Shown in pieces: positions 15,538 through 23,642 of a DNA stretch of 56,351 nucleotides. The translations under genes were made by a program, and so were the position numbers. This stretch comes from Fimenecus sp964557975 (GTDB taxonomy: Bacteria; Bacillota; Clostridia; Oscillospirales; Acutalibacteraceae). The DNA lies in assembly GCA_964557975.1 (NCBI GenBank), contig CAZLCG010000009.1:1-56351 (forward strand). Reading direction: 5' to 3'. Within the stretch, counting starts at the first letter, position 1, and every line of letters begins with the position of its first letter. Below the pieces are notes generated by a model that searched no databases, was not told the origin of the DNA, and saw only the letters and a program-made list of their open reading frames with translations.

Positions 15538-16134
15538 ATGGCAACAGCAAAAAAATTTGACCGCAGTAAGATTATTAACCTTGCGGTCAGCGGAATCCTC
15601 ACGGCAATAGTTATTGTATTGCAGCTGATGGGTTCTTTTATTAAGTTCGGACCGTTCTCGGTCTCGTTGGTTTTAGCGCCGATTATAATAGGCGCGGCAA
15701 TGTGCGGACCTGTAATAAGTACATGGCTCGGCTTTGTGTTCGGGCTGGCGGTGCTTCTTTCGGGGGACGCGGCGGCTTTCCTTGTAATAAGCGCGCCGGG
15801 TACAATCGTCACGGTCCTTCTTAAAGGCGCGCTGTGCGGATTGGTTGCAGGCGTTGTTTTCGGCGCATTGAAAAAGGTTAACACCTATTTGGCCGTCGTT
15901 GTTTCCGCAATTCTCTGCCCGATTACCAACACGGGAGTTTTTCTTCTGGGATGCAGGCTTTTCTTCTTTGAAGCAATTAAAGAATGGGGAGCGTCGGCAG
16001 GCTTTACAAGCACCGCTTCATATATGGTTATCGGTCTTGTAGGCTTCAATTTTATTTTCGAGCTTATAACAAACATAATACTCTGCCCTGTAATAATCGG
16101 CATAATAAATGCCGTTAAAGCAAGCAGAAAATAA
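15538..16134 (+). CDS. ECF transporter S component, possibly for pantothenate
   Basis: A 198-residue membrane protein with about six helices, built as the substrate-binding subunit of an energy-coupling-factor importer. Motifs LAPIIIGAAMCGPVIS, GLAVLLSGDAAAFL and CPITNTGVFLLGC fit the PanT-like S family. S components bind the vitamin and dock on a shared EcfT-EcfA-EcfA' module that may lie elsewhere. The complete ECF set at 28-31 kb has its own S subunit. The start is ATG 15538 with AAAGGAG nine bases upstream. Position next to coaX supports pantothenate as substrate (inference). A bidirectional terminator follows. Confidence 0.8.
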   Translation: MATAKKFDRSKIINLAVSGILTAIVIVLQLMGSFIKFGPFSVSLVLAPIIIGAAMCGPVISTWLGFVFGLAVLLSGDAAAFLVISAPGTIVTVLLKGALCGLVAGVVFGALKKVNTYLAVVVSAILCPITNTGVFLLGCRLFFFEAIKEWGASAGFTSTASYMVIGLVGFNFIFELITNIILCPVIIGIINAVKASRK

Positions 16135-16152
16135 ATTTATGACAGCAAAAAA

Positions 16153-16186
16153 GGTTATCTCAATTTTTGGGATAACCTCTTTTTTA
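16153..16186. terminator. Bidirectional terminator between the ECF S gene and trxB
   Basis: Stem GGTTATCT / GGATAACC with an A run on one side and a T run on the other; it serves both converging units. Confidence 0.82.
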
Positions 16187-16196
16187 TTTACCTTAT

Positions 16197-17108
16197 TTAT
16201 TTAAGCCCGTCAATATAATTGCAGGCCGCCAATGCGGCGACCGCGCCGTCAGCCGCCGCAGTTGTAATCTGACGGATTTGTTTCGTCCTGCAATCCCCTG
16301 CCGTGAATATGCCCTCGGTTTTAGTAAGACACGCTTCATCCGATTTTATATAACCTAAGCTGTCAAGCTCCGCAAGGGCTTCAAACGGCTTATTTTCGGG
16401 CGCAAGTCCTATCGCTACAAAAGCGCCGTCAAAGGTGATTTCGGTTTCCTCACCGGTCACCGTGTTTTTAATGACAGCGCCTCTCAGCGCCGAATCCCCC
16501 GTAAACTCTTTAATTACGGTATTATAGACGATCTTAACGTTTGGCTTTTCGTTAAGAATGTTTGCGAGCTTTTCCTCACCCGTAAGATAAGCAAGGTTCT
16601 GAATAACGGTAACGCTTTTACATACATCGGAGAGCAGAACCGCTTCCTGAAGCGCGGAATTTCCGCCCCCGATAATAATTACGTCCCTGCCCGTATAAAA
16701 AGCTCCGTCACAAACCGCGCAGAAGGAAATGCCCTCGCCGACAAATTTTTCTTCATTGGGAACGCCTAACATTCTGTGCTTTGCGCCTGAAGCGATTATA
16801 ACAGCCTTGGCGGTATGCTCGCCGCTGTCGGTTTTGACTGCCTTTTCGGTTCCGTTATCCGTTACCGAAATCACCTCTTCAAGCTCAAAATCAGCGCCCT
16901 GCTCCGAAACCTGATCAAAAAGGCTGTCAGCAAGCTGAGTACCGCTGATTTCCTTAAAGCCCGGATAATTTTCAATCTTCGGCGAAAAAGTCATCTGACC
17001 GCCGAAATTGCTTTTTTCAAGTATAAGAACGGTTTTATTCGCCCTTAAAGCATACAGGGCTGCCGTTAAACCGGCAGGCCCTGCGCCGACAATTATAATG
17101 TCATACAT
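16197..17108 (-). CDS. trxB: Thioredoxin reductase (NADPH, FAD)
   Basis: A 303-residue flavoenzyme passing electrons from NADPH to thioredoxin-fold proteins. GAGPAGLTAALYA (8-20) binds FAD, the redox pair is C130-AV-C133 in SFCAVCDGAF, IIGGGNSA binds NADPH, and FTAGDCR near the C-terminus is the second FAD motif. Its start lies three bases after the nrdD stop, so the two are cotranscribed. The CPNC thioredoxin-fold domain fused to NrdD is the obvious partner. A terminator lies beyond the stop. Confidence 0.94.
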   Translation of the reverse strand: MYDIIIVGAGPAGLTAALYALRANKTVLILEKSNFGGQMTFSPKIENYPGFKEISGTQLADSLFDQVSEQGADFELEEVISVTDNGTEKAVKTDSGEHTAKAVIIASGAKHRMLGVPNEEKFVGEGISFCAVCDGAFYTGRDVIIIGGGNSALQEAVLLSDVCKSVTVIQNLAYLTGEEKLANILNEKPNVKIVYNTVIKEFTGDSALRGAVIKNTVTGEETEITFDGAFVAIGLAPENKPFEALAELDSLGYIKSDEACLTKTEGIFTAGDCRTKQIRQITTAAADGAVAALAACNYIDGLK

Positions 17109-17111
17109 AAT

Positions 17112-19472
17112 TTATGCCTCAATATACTTTTTAATATTTGAAACATTAACTATTTTTTCGGTATTACCGGCAGACTGAACGAAAAGCGTCGGAGCCTGCT
17201 TAAGACCGAGTTGAGTTGCAAGATCGGGATTATCCTCAACATAAACCTTGGTGTATTTAATGCCTGCCTTGTCAAGAAGCGCTGCGGCTACCTTACAGTT
17301 GGGGCAGGTTTTGGTTGCGAAAAGGATAGTTTCCTCACCGTTGAGAAGCGGGGAAGCCGTCTTTTCTTCCTCAACAGGCTTGCAGCTTGTCTTTACCTCG
17401 CTGTGACCTATAACATCGTAAACCTTTCTGTCCTTATACTCCTGCGTTTTGCCGTCGTTCCAGTTCTGAACGGGACGGTAATAGCCGGTAATTCTGCTGT
17501 ATACCTCGGATTTTTTGCCGCACTCGGGGCAGGTAAAATGCTCGCCGGCAATATAGCCGTGATCCTGACATACTGAATAGGTAGGTGAAATAGTGTAATA
17601 AGGAAGCTTGTGGTTTTCCGCAATTTTTCTTACAAGGTCGGCGGCGGACTTCCACGACGGAAGCTTTTCGCCCAAGAAAGCATGGAAAACAGTACCCGAG
17701 GTATAAAGGGTCTGAATATCGTCCTGAATGGCAAGAGCGTCAAAGATATCATCCGTATAGCCGACGGGAAGGTTTGAGCTGTTGGTGTAATAGGGAGTTC
17801 CGTTCTCGTTGGCGGTAATTATGTCGGGATACCTCTTAACGTCGTGCTTTGCAAGACGGTATGTTGTCGATTCGGCGGGAGTTGCCTCAAGGTTATAAAG
17901 ATCGCCGTACTCCTCCTGATAATCCGAAAGCCTTTCCCTCATATGGTTAAGAGTTCTGATTGTGAAATCCTGAGTTTCCTTGTGCGTCATATCCATACGA
18001 AGCCATTTTGCGTTAAGACCCGCTTCGTTCATACCGACAAGACCAATGGTCGAAAAATGGTTGTTGAATGTGCCGAGATAACGCTTGGTGTATGGATAAA
18101 GACCCTCGTCAAGGAGCTTTGTGATTATCGTTCTCTTAACCTTTAACGAACGCGCGGCAATATCCATCATATGGTCAAGACGCTTCATAAAATCGTCCTC
18201 GTCGGAGGAAAGATAAGCGAGACGGGGCATATTGATGGTAACAACGCCTACAGAACCCGTTGACTCGCCGCTTCCGAAGAAGCCGCCCGATTTTTTGCGA
18301 AGCTCGCGCAAATCAAGACGCAGACGGCAGCACATTGAACGAACATCCGAAGGTTCCATATCGGAATTGATGTAGTTTGAAAAATAAGGAGTACCGTATT
18401 TTGCGGTCATTTCAAAAAGAAGCTTGTTGTTCTCGGTTTCGGACCAGTCAAAATCCCTTGTAATCGAATAGGTCGGTATGGGGTACTGGAAGCCTCTGCC
18501 GTTGGCGTCGCCCTCGATCATAATCTCGATAAACGCCTTGTTGACCATATCCATTTCTTTTTTGCAGTCTTTATATTTAAAGTCCATTTCCCTGCCGCCG
18601 ACAATAGCGTTAAGCTCCGCAAGGTCGTTGGGAACGGTCCAGTCAAGAGTGATGTTGGTAAACGGCGCCTGAGTACCCCACCTCGACGGAGTGTTTACAC
18701 CGTAAATAAAGGACTGAATACACTGTTTAACCTCTTTATATGAAAGATTGTCAACCTTAACGAACGGAGCTAAATATGTGTCGAAGGATGAAAACGCCTG
18801 AGCGCCCGCCCACTCGTTCTGCATAATGCCGAGGAAGTTGACCATCTGATTGCAAAGCGTTGAAAGGTGCGACGCGGGCGACGATGTGATCTTGCCCGGT
18901 ATACCGCCCAAGCCCTCCTGAATAAGCTGTTTAAGCGACCAGCCCGCGCAGTAGCCCGTGAGCATTGAAAGGTCATGGATGTGAATGTCCGCATTCTTAT
19001 GAGCCTGCGCGATTTCATCGTCATAAATCTCGGAAAGCCAATAATTAGCGGTTATAGCGCCCGAGTTTGAAAGTATAAGACCGCCTACCGAGTAGGTAAC
19101 GGTTGAATTTTCCTTAACGCGCCAGTCGGTAACCTTAACGTAGCTGTCAACAATTTCCTTATAGTCAAGGACAGTCGATTTGATGTTCCTTAATTTCTCG
19201 CGCTGCCTTCTGTAAAGAATATAAGCCTTTGCAACATCTGAATAGCCGGCGTTTATTAAAACATCTTCAACCGAATCCTGAATATCCTCAACGGCGATAA
19301 GGTCGTTTGAAATTTTCGGTTCAAAATCCGAAGTTACTTTAAGCGCAAGCAAATCTATTACGCTCGGATGCGACTGCTTTTCGCATGCCTCAAATGCTTT
19401 CGAGATAGCGGCACTGATTTTTGAAATGTCAAATTCAGCAACTGAATTGTTTCTTTTAATTACCTGATACAT
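17112..19472 (-). CDS. nrdD: Class III anaerobic ribonucleoside-triphosphate reductase with C-terminal glutaredoxin-like domain
   Basis: A 786-residue oxygen-sensitive enzyme that reduces NTPs to dNTPs with a glycyl radical. Residues 2-95 are an ATP-cone (MYQVIKRNNSVAEFDISKIS). The barrel domain is central. A zinc site has CQDHGY and CPECGKK, and the radical glycine lies in RITGYYRPVQNWNDGK. The last 75 residues are a thioredoxin/glutaredoxin fold with CPNC (FATKTCPNCKVAAALL) and a cis-proline in KQAPTLFV. The frame stays open upstream, but ATG at 19472, with GGGAGG eight bases before it, is the right start. The promoter carries NrdR boxes. The activase nrdG lies upstream, and trxB follows. 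Confidence 0.94.
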   Translation of the reverse strand: MYQVIKRNNSVAEFDISKISAAISKAFEACEKQSHPSVIDLLALKVTSDFEPKISNDLIAVEDIQDSVEDVLINAGYSDVAKAYILYRRQREKLRNIKSTVLDYKEIVDSYVKVTDWRVKENSTVTYSVGGLILSNSGAITANYWLSEIYDDEIAQAHKNADIHIHDLSMLTGYCAGWSLKQLIQEGLGGIPGKITSSPASHLSTLCNQMVNFLGIMQNEWAGAQAFSSFDTYLAPFVKVDNLSYKEVKQCIQSFIYGVNTPSRWGTQAPFTNITLDWTVPNDLAELNAIVGGREMDFKYKDCKKEMDMVNKAFIEIMIEGDANGRGFQYPIPTYSITRDFDWSETENNKLLFEMTAKYGTPYFSNYINSDMEPSDVRSMCCRLRLDLRELRKKSGGFFGSGESTGSVGVVTINMPRLAYLSSDEDDFMKRLDHMMDIAARSLKVKRTIITKLLDEGLYPYTKRYLGTFNNHFSTIGLVGMNEAGLNAKWLRMDMTHKETQDFTIRTLNHMRERLSDYQEEYGDLYNLEATPAESTTYRLAKHDVKRYPDIITANENGTPYYTNSSNLPVGYTDDIFDALAIQDDIQTLYTSGTVFHAFLGEKLPSWKSAADLVRKIAENHKLPYYTISPTYSVCQDHGYIAGEHFTCPECGKKSEVYSRITGYYRPVQNWNDGKTQEYKDRKVYDVIGHSEVKTSCKPVEEEKTASPLLNGEETILFATKTCPNCKVAAALLDKAGIKYTKVYVEDNPDLATQLGLKQAPTLFVQSAGNTEKIVNVSNIKKYIEA

Positions 19473-19505
19473 TTTTATCCTCCCTTTTTGCGGCGATGTG
19501 AATAT

Positions 19506-19558
19506 ATAATACACCCAACATATTGTGTTGTCAATGAAAAAATCACAAAATATTGTGT
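19506..19558 (-). promoter_or_regulatory. nrdD promoter with two NrdR boxes
   Basis: On the minus strand TTGACA (19529-19534), a 17-bp spacer and TATTAT (19506-19511). NrdR box 1 (19513-19528) fills the spacer. Box 2 (19543-19558, TCACAAAATATTGTGT on the plus strand) lies just upstream of the -35. The boxes start 30 bp apart, three helical turns, as is usual for NrdR sites, so dATP-responsive repression is expected. Confidence 0.88.
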
Positions 19559-19653
19559 ATTTTTTTAAAAAACGCAAATTTTGTGATATAAGTAAATTTA
19601 AGGGTCGTTTTTTTGTGTATTTTGCAATAATAAAAAGAAAAACATAAAAGGCT

Positions 19654-19677
19654 GTAAACACAATATATTGTGTTTAC
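19654..19677. promoter_or_regulatory. Third NrdR box, perfect palindrome over the nrdG stop codon
   Basis: ACACAATATATTGTGT (19658-19673) is the full NrdR consensus, and the symmetry extends to GTAAAC/GTTTAC on both sides (24 bp). It covers the end of nrdG (stop 19674-19676) and lies about 115 bp from box 2. Confidence 0.8.
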
Positions 19678-20363
19678 ACTCCCCTAAGCTCTGCCGACGG
19701 CACAAAGGGAAGTACCGTTTGGCGTATTGCCTCCATCTCCTCGGGAGAATACGCCGAAAGGCCGCCCGATATTACGTCGCCCGAATCGACAAACTGCTGT
19801 AAATAGTATTTATCGCAGCCCTTGATCCATTCGCCGATTTTAATAAAATCCTCAGGCTCGTGAAGCTCCTTTACAACCGTTGTGCGAAATTCATACGGTA
19901 CTTTGCCTTCCTTTAAAAAGCTTATGCTCTCGCTTATCGGCGCGGTATCAAAGCCGTCGATACCCGTAATAAGAGAATATTTTTCGGGCGGCGCTTTAAC
20001 ATCCACGGCAACATAGTCGAGGACGCCCGCATTCACAAGCTCCTTGAGTTTTTCGGGGTAACTCCCGTTAGTGTCAAGCTTAACAAGATAACCGTAGCTT
20101 TTAACAAGCTTGATAAACTCCTTAATATCCTTTTGCAAAAGCGGCTCGCCACCCGTTATGCAAACGCCGTCTAAAATGCCCTTTCTTTTTTGGAAAAATT
20201 CCTTTAGTTCGTCAATGCTTATCCCTTGAGAGGCGCTTCCGACGACAAGCGAAGCGTTATGGCAGAACGGACAGCGGAAATTGCACCCGTGGGTAAAAAC
20301 CGTACACGCCATTTTCTCGGGATAGTCAAGCAGGGTTAATTTTTGCAGGCCTTCTATATACAT
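19674..20363 (-). CDS. nrdG: Anaerobic ribonucleotide reductase activating protein (radical SAM)
   Basis: A 229-residue radical-SAM activase that makes the glycyl radical on NrdD using S-adenosylmethionine and a [4Fe-4S] cluster. The cluster motif is C27-NFR-C31-PF-C34. ITGGEPLLQ is the SAM-binding GGE motif, and the start GLQKLTLLDYPEKMACTVF is typical of the NrdG/TIGR02495 class. The start lies three bases after the prmA stop, so prmA-nrdG form one unit, with nrdD transcribed from its own promoter further on. Confidence 0.92.
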   Translation of the reverse strand: MYIEGLQKLTLLDYPEKMACTVFTHGCNFRCPFCHNASLVVGSASQGISIDELKEFFQKRKGILDGVCITGGEPLLQKDIKEFIKLVKSYGYLVKLDTNGSYPEKLKELVNAGVLDYVAVDVKAPPEKYSLITGIDGFDTAPISESISFLKEGKVPYEFRTTVVKELHEPEDFIKIGEWIKGCDKYYLQQFVDSGDVISGGLSAYSPEEMEAIRQTVLPFVPSAELRGV

Positions 20364-20366
20364 TTA

Positions 20367-21314
20367 TTATTCCTCATTATCCTTATTATCCTTAGTTTTA
20401 CATACGAAACAAAGCCAGTCGCCGCTTCGGTTTTCATCGGTAATTATAAAGCCGTTTTTCCGAAGCGCCTGTTTAACGTCGTTTTCCCTCGGGGCGATAA
20501 TACCCGAGGTAATAAATAATGCGTTTTTCTTCATAAACCGAGCAACGTTCTCCGAAAACTTAATAATTATATCGGCAACTATGTTCGCAACGACAATATC
20601 AAATTTCCCCATAACCTTGTCCGCAAGATTGCCTTGCAGGATTTTATATTGCGGCTCGCTAAAGCCGTTCGCCCTGCCGTTTTGGACAGCGGTTTTAACA
20701 GCGAGCTCGTCGATGTCAACGCCGACGGCGTTTCGCGCGCCCAAAAGCAGGGACGCTATTGAGAGAATACCGCTCCCGCAACCCGCGTCAAGCACGCTCA
20801 CATCCGGTTTTATATATCTTTCAAGCATTTCAAGACAAAGCCTTGTCGTATTATGTCCTCCCGTGCCGAACGCAAGCCCCGGCTCTATTGACAGCACCGT
20901 TCTGTTATCGGGATTTTGATAATCGTCGATCCACAGCGGTCTTATAAGAAGCTTTTCACCGACGTTCATCGGCTTAAAAAACTCCTTCCAGTTGTTTTCC
21001 CAATCCTCATTTTTGCAGAGGTTTAGGTCTATTTCGTTTTTTATCCCAACGGAATTAAGCCTTTCCGAAAGGAAGGATACCGCCTCCTGCGGATTTTCTT
21101 CGGATTCAATATAAATATGGATAAGACCCTTGGTTCTGTCCTTTTTAAGCAGTTCCCCGTCAATAAGGTCAATATTGGCGATCTCAAGGGTTTCCGCCTC
21201 AAGATTACGGTAATCCTCAATATAAATTCCGTAAGGAACGGCCATATTGGCGATGTCAGCCGCGGCGTCGATATTCTCCGCGTCAATTTTAATTATAATC
21301 TCGGTCCAATCCAT
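20367..21314 (-). CDS. prmA: Ribosomal protein L11 methyltransferase
   Basis: A 315-residue SAM-dependent methyltransferase that trimethylates ribosomal protein L11. The N-terminal L11-recognition domain begins MDWTEIIIKIDAENIDAAADI. GLAFGTGGHNTTRLCLEML and SVLDAGCGSGILSIASLLLGA are the PrmA-specific and SAM-binding motifs, and NIVADIII is the catalytic NxxA-type motif. The length matches the family. GAGGT lies upstream of the ATG. It is first in the unit with nrdG. Confidence 0.92.
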   Translation of the reverse strand: MDWTEIIIKIDAENIDAAADIANMAVPYGIYIEDYRNLEAETLEIANIDLIDGELLKKDRTKGLIHIYIESEENPQEAVSFLSERLNSVGIKNEIDLNLCKNEDWENNWKEFFKPMNVGEKLLIRPLWIDDYQNPDNRTVLSIEPGLAFGTGGHNTTRLCLEMLERYIKPDVSVLDAGCGSGILSIASLLLGARNAVGVDIDELAVKTAVQNGRANGFSEPQYKILQGNLADKVMGKFDIVVANIVADIIIKFSENVARFMKKNALFITSGIIAPRENDVKQALRKNGFIITDENRSGDWLCFVCKTKDNKDNEE

Positions 21315-21329
21315 TTATATACCTCAAAA

Positions 21330-22355
21330 TCAGTATTTATTATGTACTCTTTCACAGAAGCATACAAGATCCTTAATATGAAGCTTTGTTCCATCGTCAA
21401 GGATTGCTGTTCCGCTCATTTTGCCGAACACCTGATGCTGGTCGGTTTTAATTACCTTAACGTCAATAAGCGCCGCGCGGTCAATAATCGGTACAAACTC
21501 CATCTCGAACCTGCCGTCCGACGACGTTATTGTCCACGGATCCGTATAGCCCGAATCGGGGATATTAAACGTTATATCATCGAGTTTGTGACCTACGCCG
21601 TCGTAGAAAATAATATTTTCGCTTGCAGCCGAGGTATCGCCGAAGCCGTAACCTATATTAAAGCCGAACGGCTTACCGTTAACAATACCGTTGCCCGAAC
21701 CCCAATTCCATGTGTTGTCATAGGTCCAGACTCCCCTGCCCCAGTCAAGCGTTGCAAAATCGGTTTCAGGGTTAAAGGTATAGGTTTTGTCGCCGAGCTT
21801 ACAGGTTCCCGACGCCCTCATACAGTTTATTTTCTGATTGTAATAGAAAGCCAGCTTATCCTCTTTCCACGGGGTTGCGATAACCAAAGTGTCCATAGGC
21901 GGCTGTGAAAGCTTAATATCGCAGTAAAGCGTCTGCCCGCCCGTAAAATTTTTGAATTGACAGGTTATTCTTCTTGTTTCCCCCGACTTTACGAACTCCA
22001 TTGTAAGCCTTTTATCCTTATAAAACGGACTGCCCTCGCTTGTGTTCGACGGCATTTTAAGCTTGCCCATCGGGAAGGCGTTAAGAATTGTTTCTGTATG
22101 CTCCCACGGCTCTCCTCTGAAATCAAGAACGGAAGCCGACTGGAGCCCTATATACCCGTCGTCGGAAATCGTAAAGGCAAAGGCGTAATCCTTTGAAAGA
22201 ACAAGATAATAATCCCACTCTTTAATTCTCGTCTTACGCTTTTTGACGTCGTTACGGTTATAAATCTGATAAAGCTGTCTTGACCAGCCGGGCTCTTTTA
22301 AAGTACCGTCAACCCTTAAAAGATTTTGAACACTCGTAACTTCATGGTTTCTCAT
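21330..22355 (-). CDS. DUF2804 family protein
   Basis: A 341-residue soluble protein of the DUF2804 family. The N-terminal signature is a short HEV..QNLLRVDGTLKEPGWSRQ segment followed by beta-rich sequence. FATLDWGRGVWTYDNTWNWGSG in the middle is the most conserved part, and the fold resembles lipocalin-like barrels of hydroxyneurosporene-dehydrogenase type (from family knowledge). No signal peptide. CGGAGG precedes the ATG. It lies 15 bp upstream of prmA on the same strand, which suggests read-through rather than shared function. The role is unknown. Confidence 0.82.
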   Translation of the reverse strand: MRNHEVTSVQNLLRVDGTLKEPGWSRQLYQIYNRNDVKKRKTRIKEWDYYLVLSKDYAFAFTISDDGYIGLQSASVLDFRGEPWEHTETILNAFPMGKLKMPSNTSEGSPFYKDKRLTMEFVKSGETRRITCQFKNFTGGQTLYCDIKLSQPPMDTLVIATPWKEDKLAFYYNQKINCMRASGTCKLGDKTYTFNPETDFATLDWGRGVWTYDNTWNWGSGNGIVNGKPFGFNIGYGFGDTSAASENIIFYDGVGHKLDDITFNIPDSGYTDPWTITSSDGRFEMEFVPIIDRAALIDVKVIKTDQHQVFGKMSGTAILDDGTKLHIKDLVCFCERVHNKY

Positions 22356-22388
22356 TCTCAGGCCTCCGTTTTATATTTTTTCGGTAAA

Positions 22389-23357
22389 TCAGTCTAAATT
22401 AACCTTTAATTCAAGATTTGACCTGCCGTGGTTAAACATTTTCCTGTCCTCAAGCGCCCAAAGGCGTGAAGAAAAGCCGTCCTTGCTTACAGGCTCAAGC
22501 GACTGCTTTATCTGATAAACTCTCGCGTCCATAAGGTCAAGCTCGGAAAGCAGTTCAGCCTCTAAGAACATAGGTCTTACCGCCGCGCCGAAATCAGGCT
22601 CGCCGTGATGTGAAATGAGCATATGCTCTAATAGCATCGCTTTTTCTTCGGGGACGCCGAGCTGCTTAGCCGCTTCGTCAACAAGCATAGCGCCCTTTAC
22701 CAGATGACCTATTAAATTGCCCTCAACCGTATACCCGCTTGCAAGCCCCGAGCTTCCGACGTTGTATTCCGTTGTTTTCGCAATATCGTGCAGGATCGCG
22801 CCCGCAACCAATAAATCCTTATCAACGAACGGATAAACCTCGCACACGCCCTCGCACAGCTTTACTATTGAAAGGGTATGCATTAAAAGCCCGCCCCTGA
22901 CCGCATGGTGAAGTCTGTACGCGGCAGGCCAGAACAAAATCAGGTCTTTTCGTTCGGAATACATATGTAAAACGAGTTTTTTAATATCCTCATCGGAAAA
23001 GGCGTTTATTCTTTCAAGTATTTTTTCGTACATATATTCGCCCGTATAGTCGGCGCTTTGGACATAATCGTTTATATCGGCGTTATCATCAGGCAAAACA
23101 AACCTTATTCTCTCAATCCTTAACTGATCCGCGCCCTGATACTGCGAAAGCGTGCCCCTAACCTTAACAAAGGAATCAACGGGAATCTCGCCGTGGATAT
23201 TCTCTTTGTAATCCCACAGCTTAGCAGAAATATCGCCGGTCTTGTCCGAAAGCTTTAAATCAAGATAAGCGGTCCCCTTGCTCGTTGCCTTTTTATCGCT
23301 CTGCTTGACGATCGCAAAGCACTCGACCTGACCGTTTGACAGTTCAGTAAAATCCAT
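22389..23357 (-). CDS. yhaM: YhaM-type 3'-5' exoribonuclease (OB fold plus HD domain)
   Basis: A 322-residue protein. Residues 1-90 form an OB-fold nucleic-acid-binding domain (DLKLSDKTGDISAKLWDYKE). Residues about 155-280 are an HD phosphohydrolase with HAVRGGLLMHTLSIV, the metal-binding AILHDIAK and MLISHHGEP. That combination is YhaM/CbfA, which trims RNA, and sometimes DNA, 3' ends in Firmicutes. GGAGG lies ten bases before the ATG. It reads toward the DUF2804 gene. Confidence 0.9.
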   Translation of the reverse strand: MDFTELSNGQVECFAIVKQSDKKATSKGTAYLDLKLSDKTGDISAKLWDYKENIHGEIPVDSFVKVRGTLSQYQGADQLRIERIRFVLPDDNADINDYVQSADYTGEYMYEKILERINAFSDEDIKKLVLHMYSERKDLILFWPAAYRLHHAVRGGLLMHTLSIVKLCEGVCEVYPFVDKDLLVAGAILHDIAKTTEYNVGSSGLASGYTVEGNLIGHLVKGAMLVDEAAKQLGVPEEKAMLLEHMLISHHGEPDFGAAVRPMFLEAELLSELDLMDARVYQIKQSLEPVSKDGFSSRLWALEDRKMFNHGRSNLELKVNLD

Positions 23358-23429
23358 AAATCAAGTTCCTCCGACATTCCGTTATGCCAATATTATATAA
23401 CAATGTCGTAAAATAGTAAACCGATTATT

Positions 23430-23627
23430 TTAAGTTATGCCCAATATTTTTTCCTCAACAAACTCAATAACGTCATTTTCATAAATCAAATCCGCCTTTC
23501 TGTTTTGAAGCTGTGAGGATGTGTTGTCGTATGCCGCAACGACCCCCGCCGCAAGAGAAAAGACGCAGACCGCGCAGACGCAGACAGCGATAAATTTTTT
23601 TAAAATGTTGTCCTTTCCTTTTTTCAT
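23430..23627 (-). CDS. Small secreted or membrane-anchored protein
   Basis: A 65-residue protein with a lysine-rich start (MKKGKDNILKK), one hydrophobic segment (about 12-33, FIAVCVCAVCVFSLAAGVVAA) and a short polar C-terminal part. The segment could be a signal peptide cleaved after VVAA or an anchor. Three cysteines lie inside it. It starts 15 bases after the spoIIP stop with GAGGCGG upstream, so it is probably the last gene of the gpr-spoIIP unit and may be made during sporulation (inference). No family recognised. Confidence 0.6.
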   Translation of the reverse strand: MKKGKDNILKKFIAVCVCAVCVFSLAAGVVAAYDNTSSQLQNRKADLIYENDVIEFVEEKILGIT

Positions 23628-23642
23628 AAGCCGCCTCGAAAA

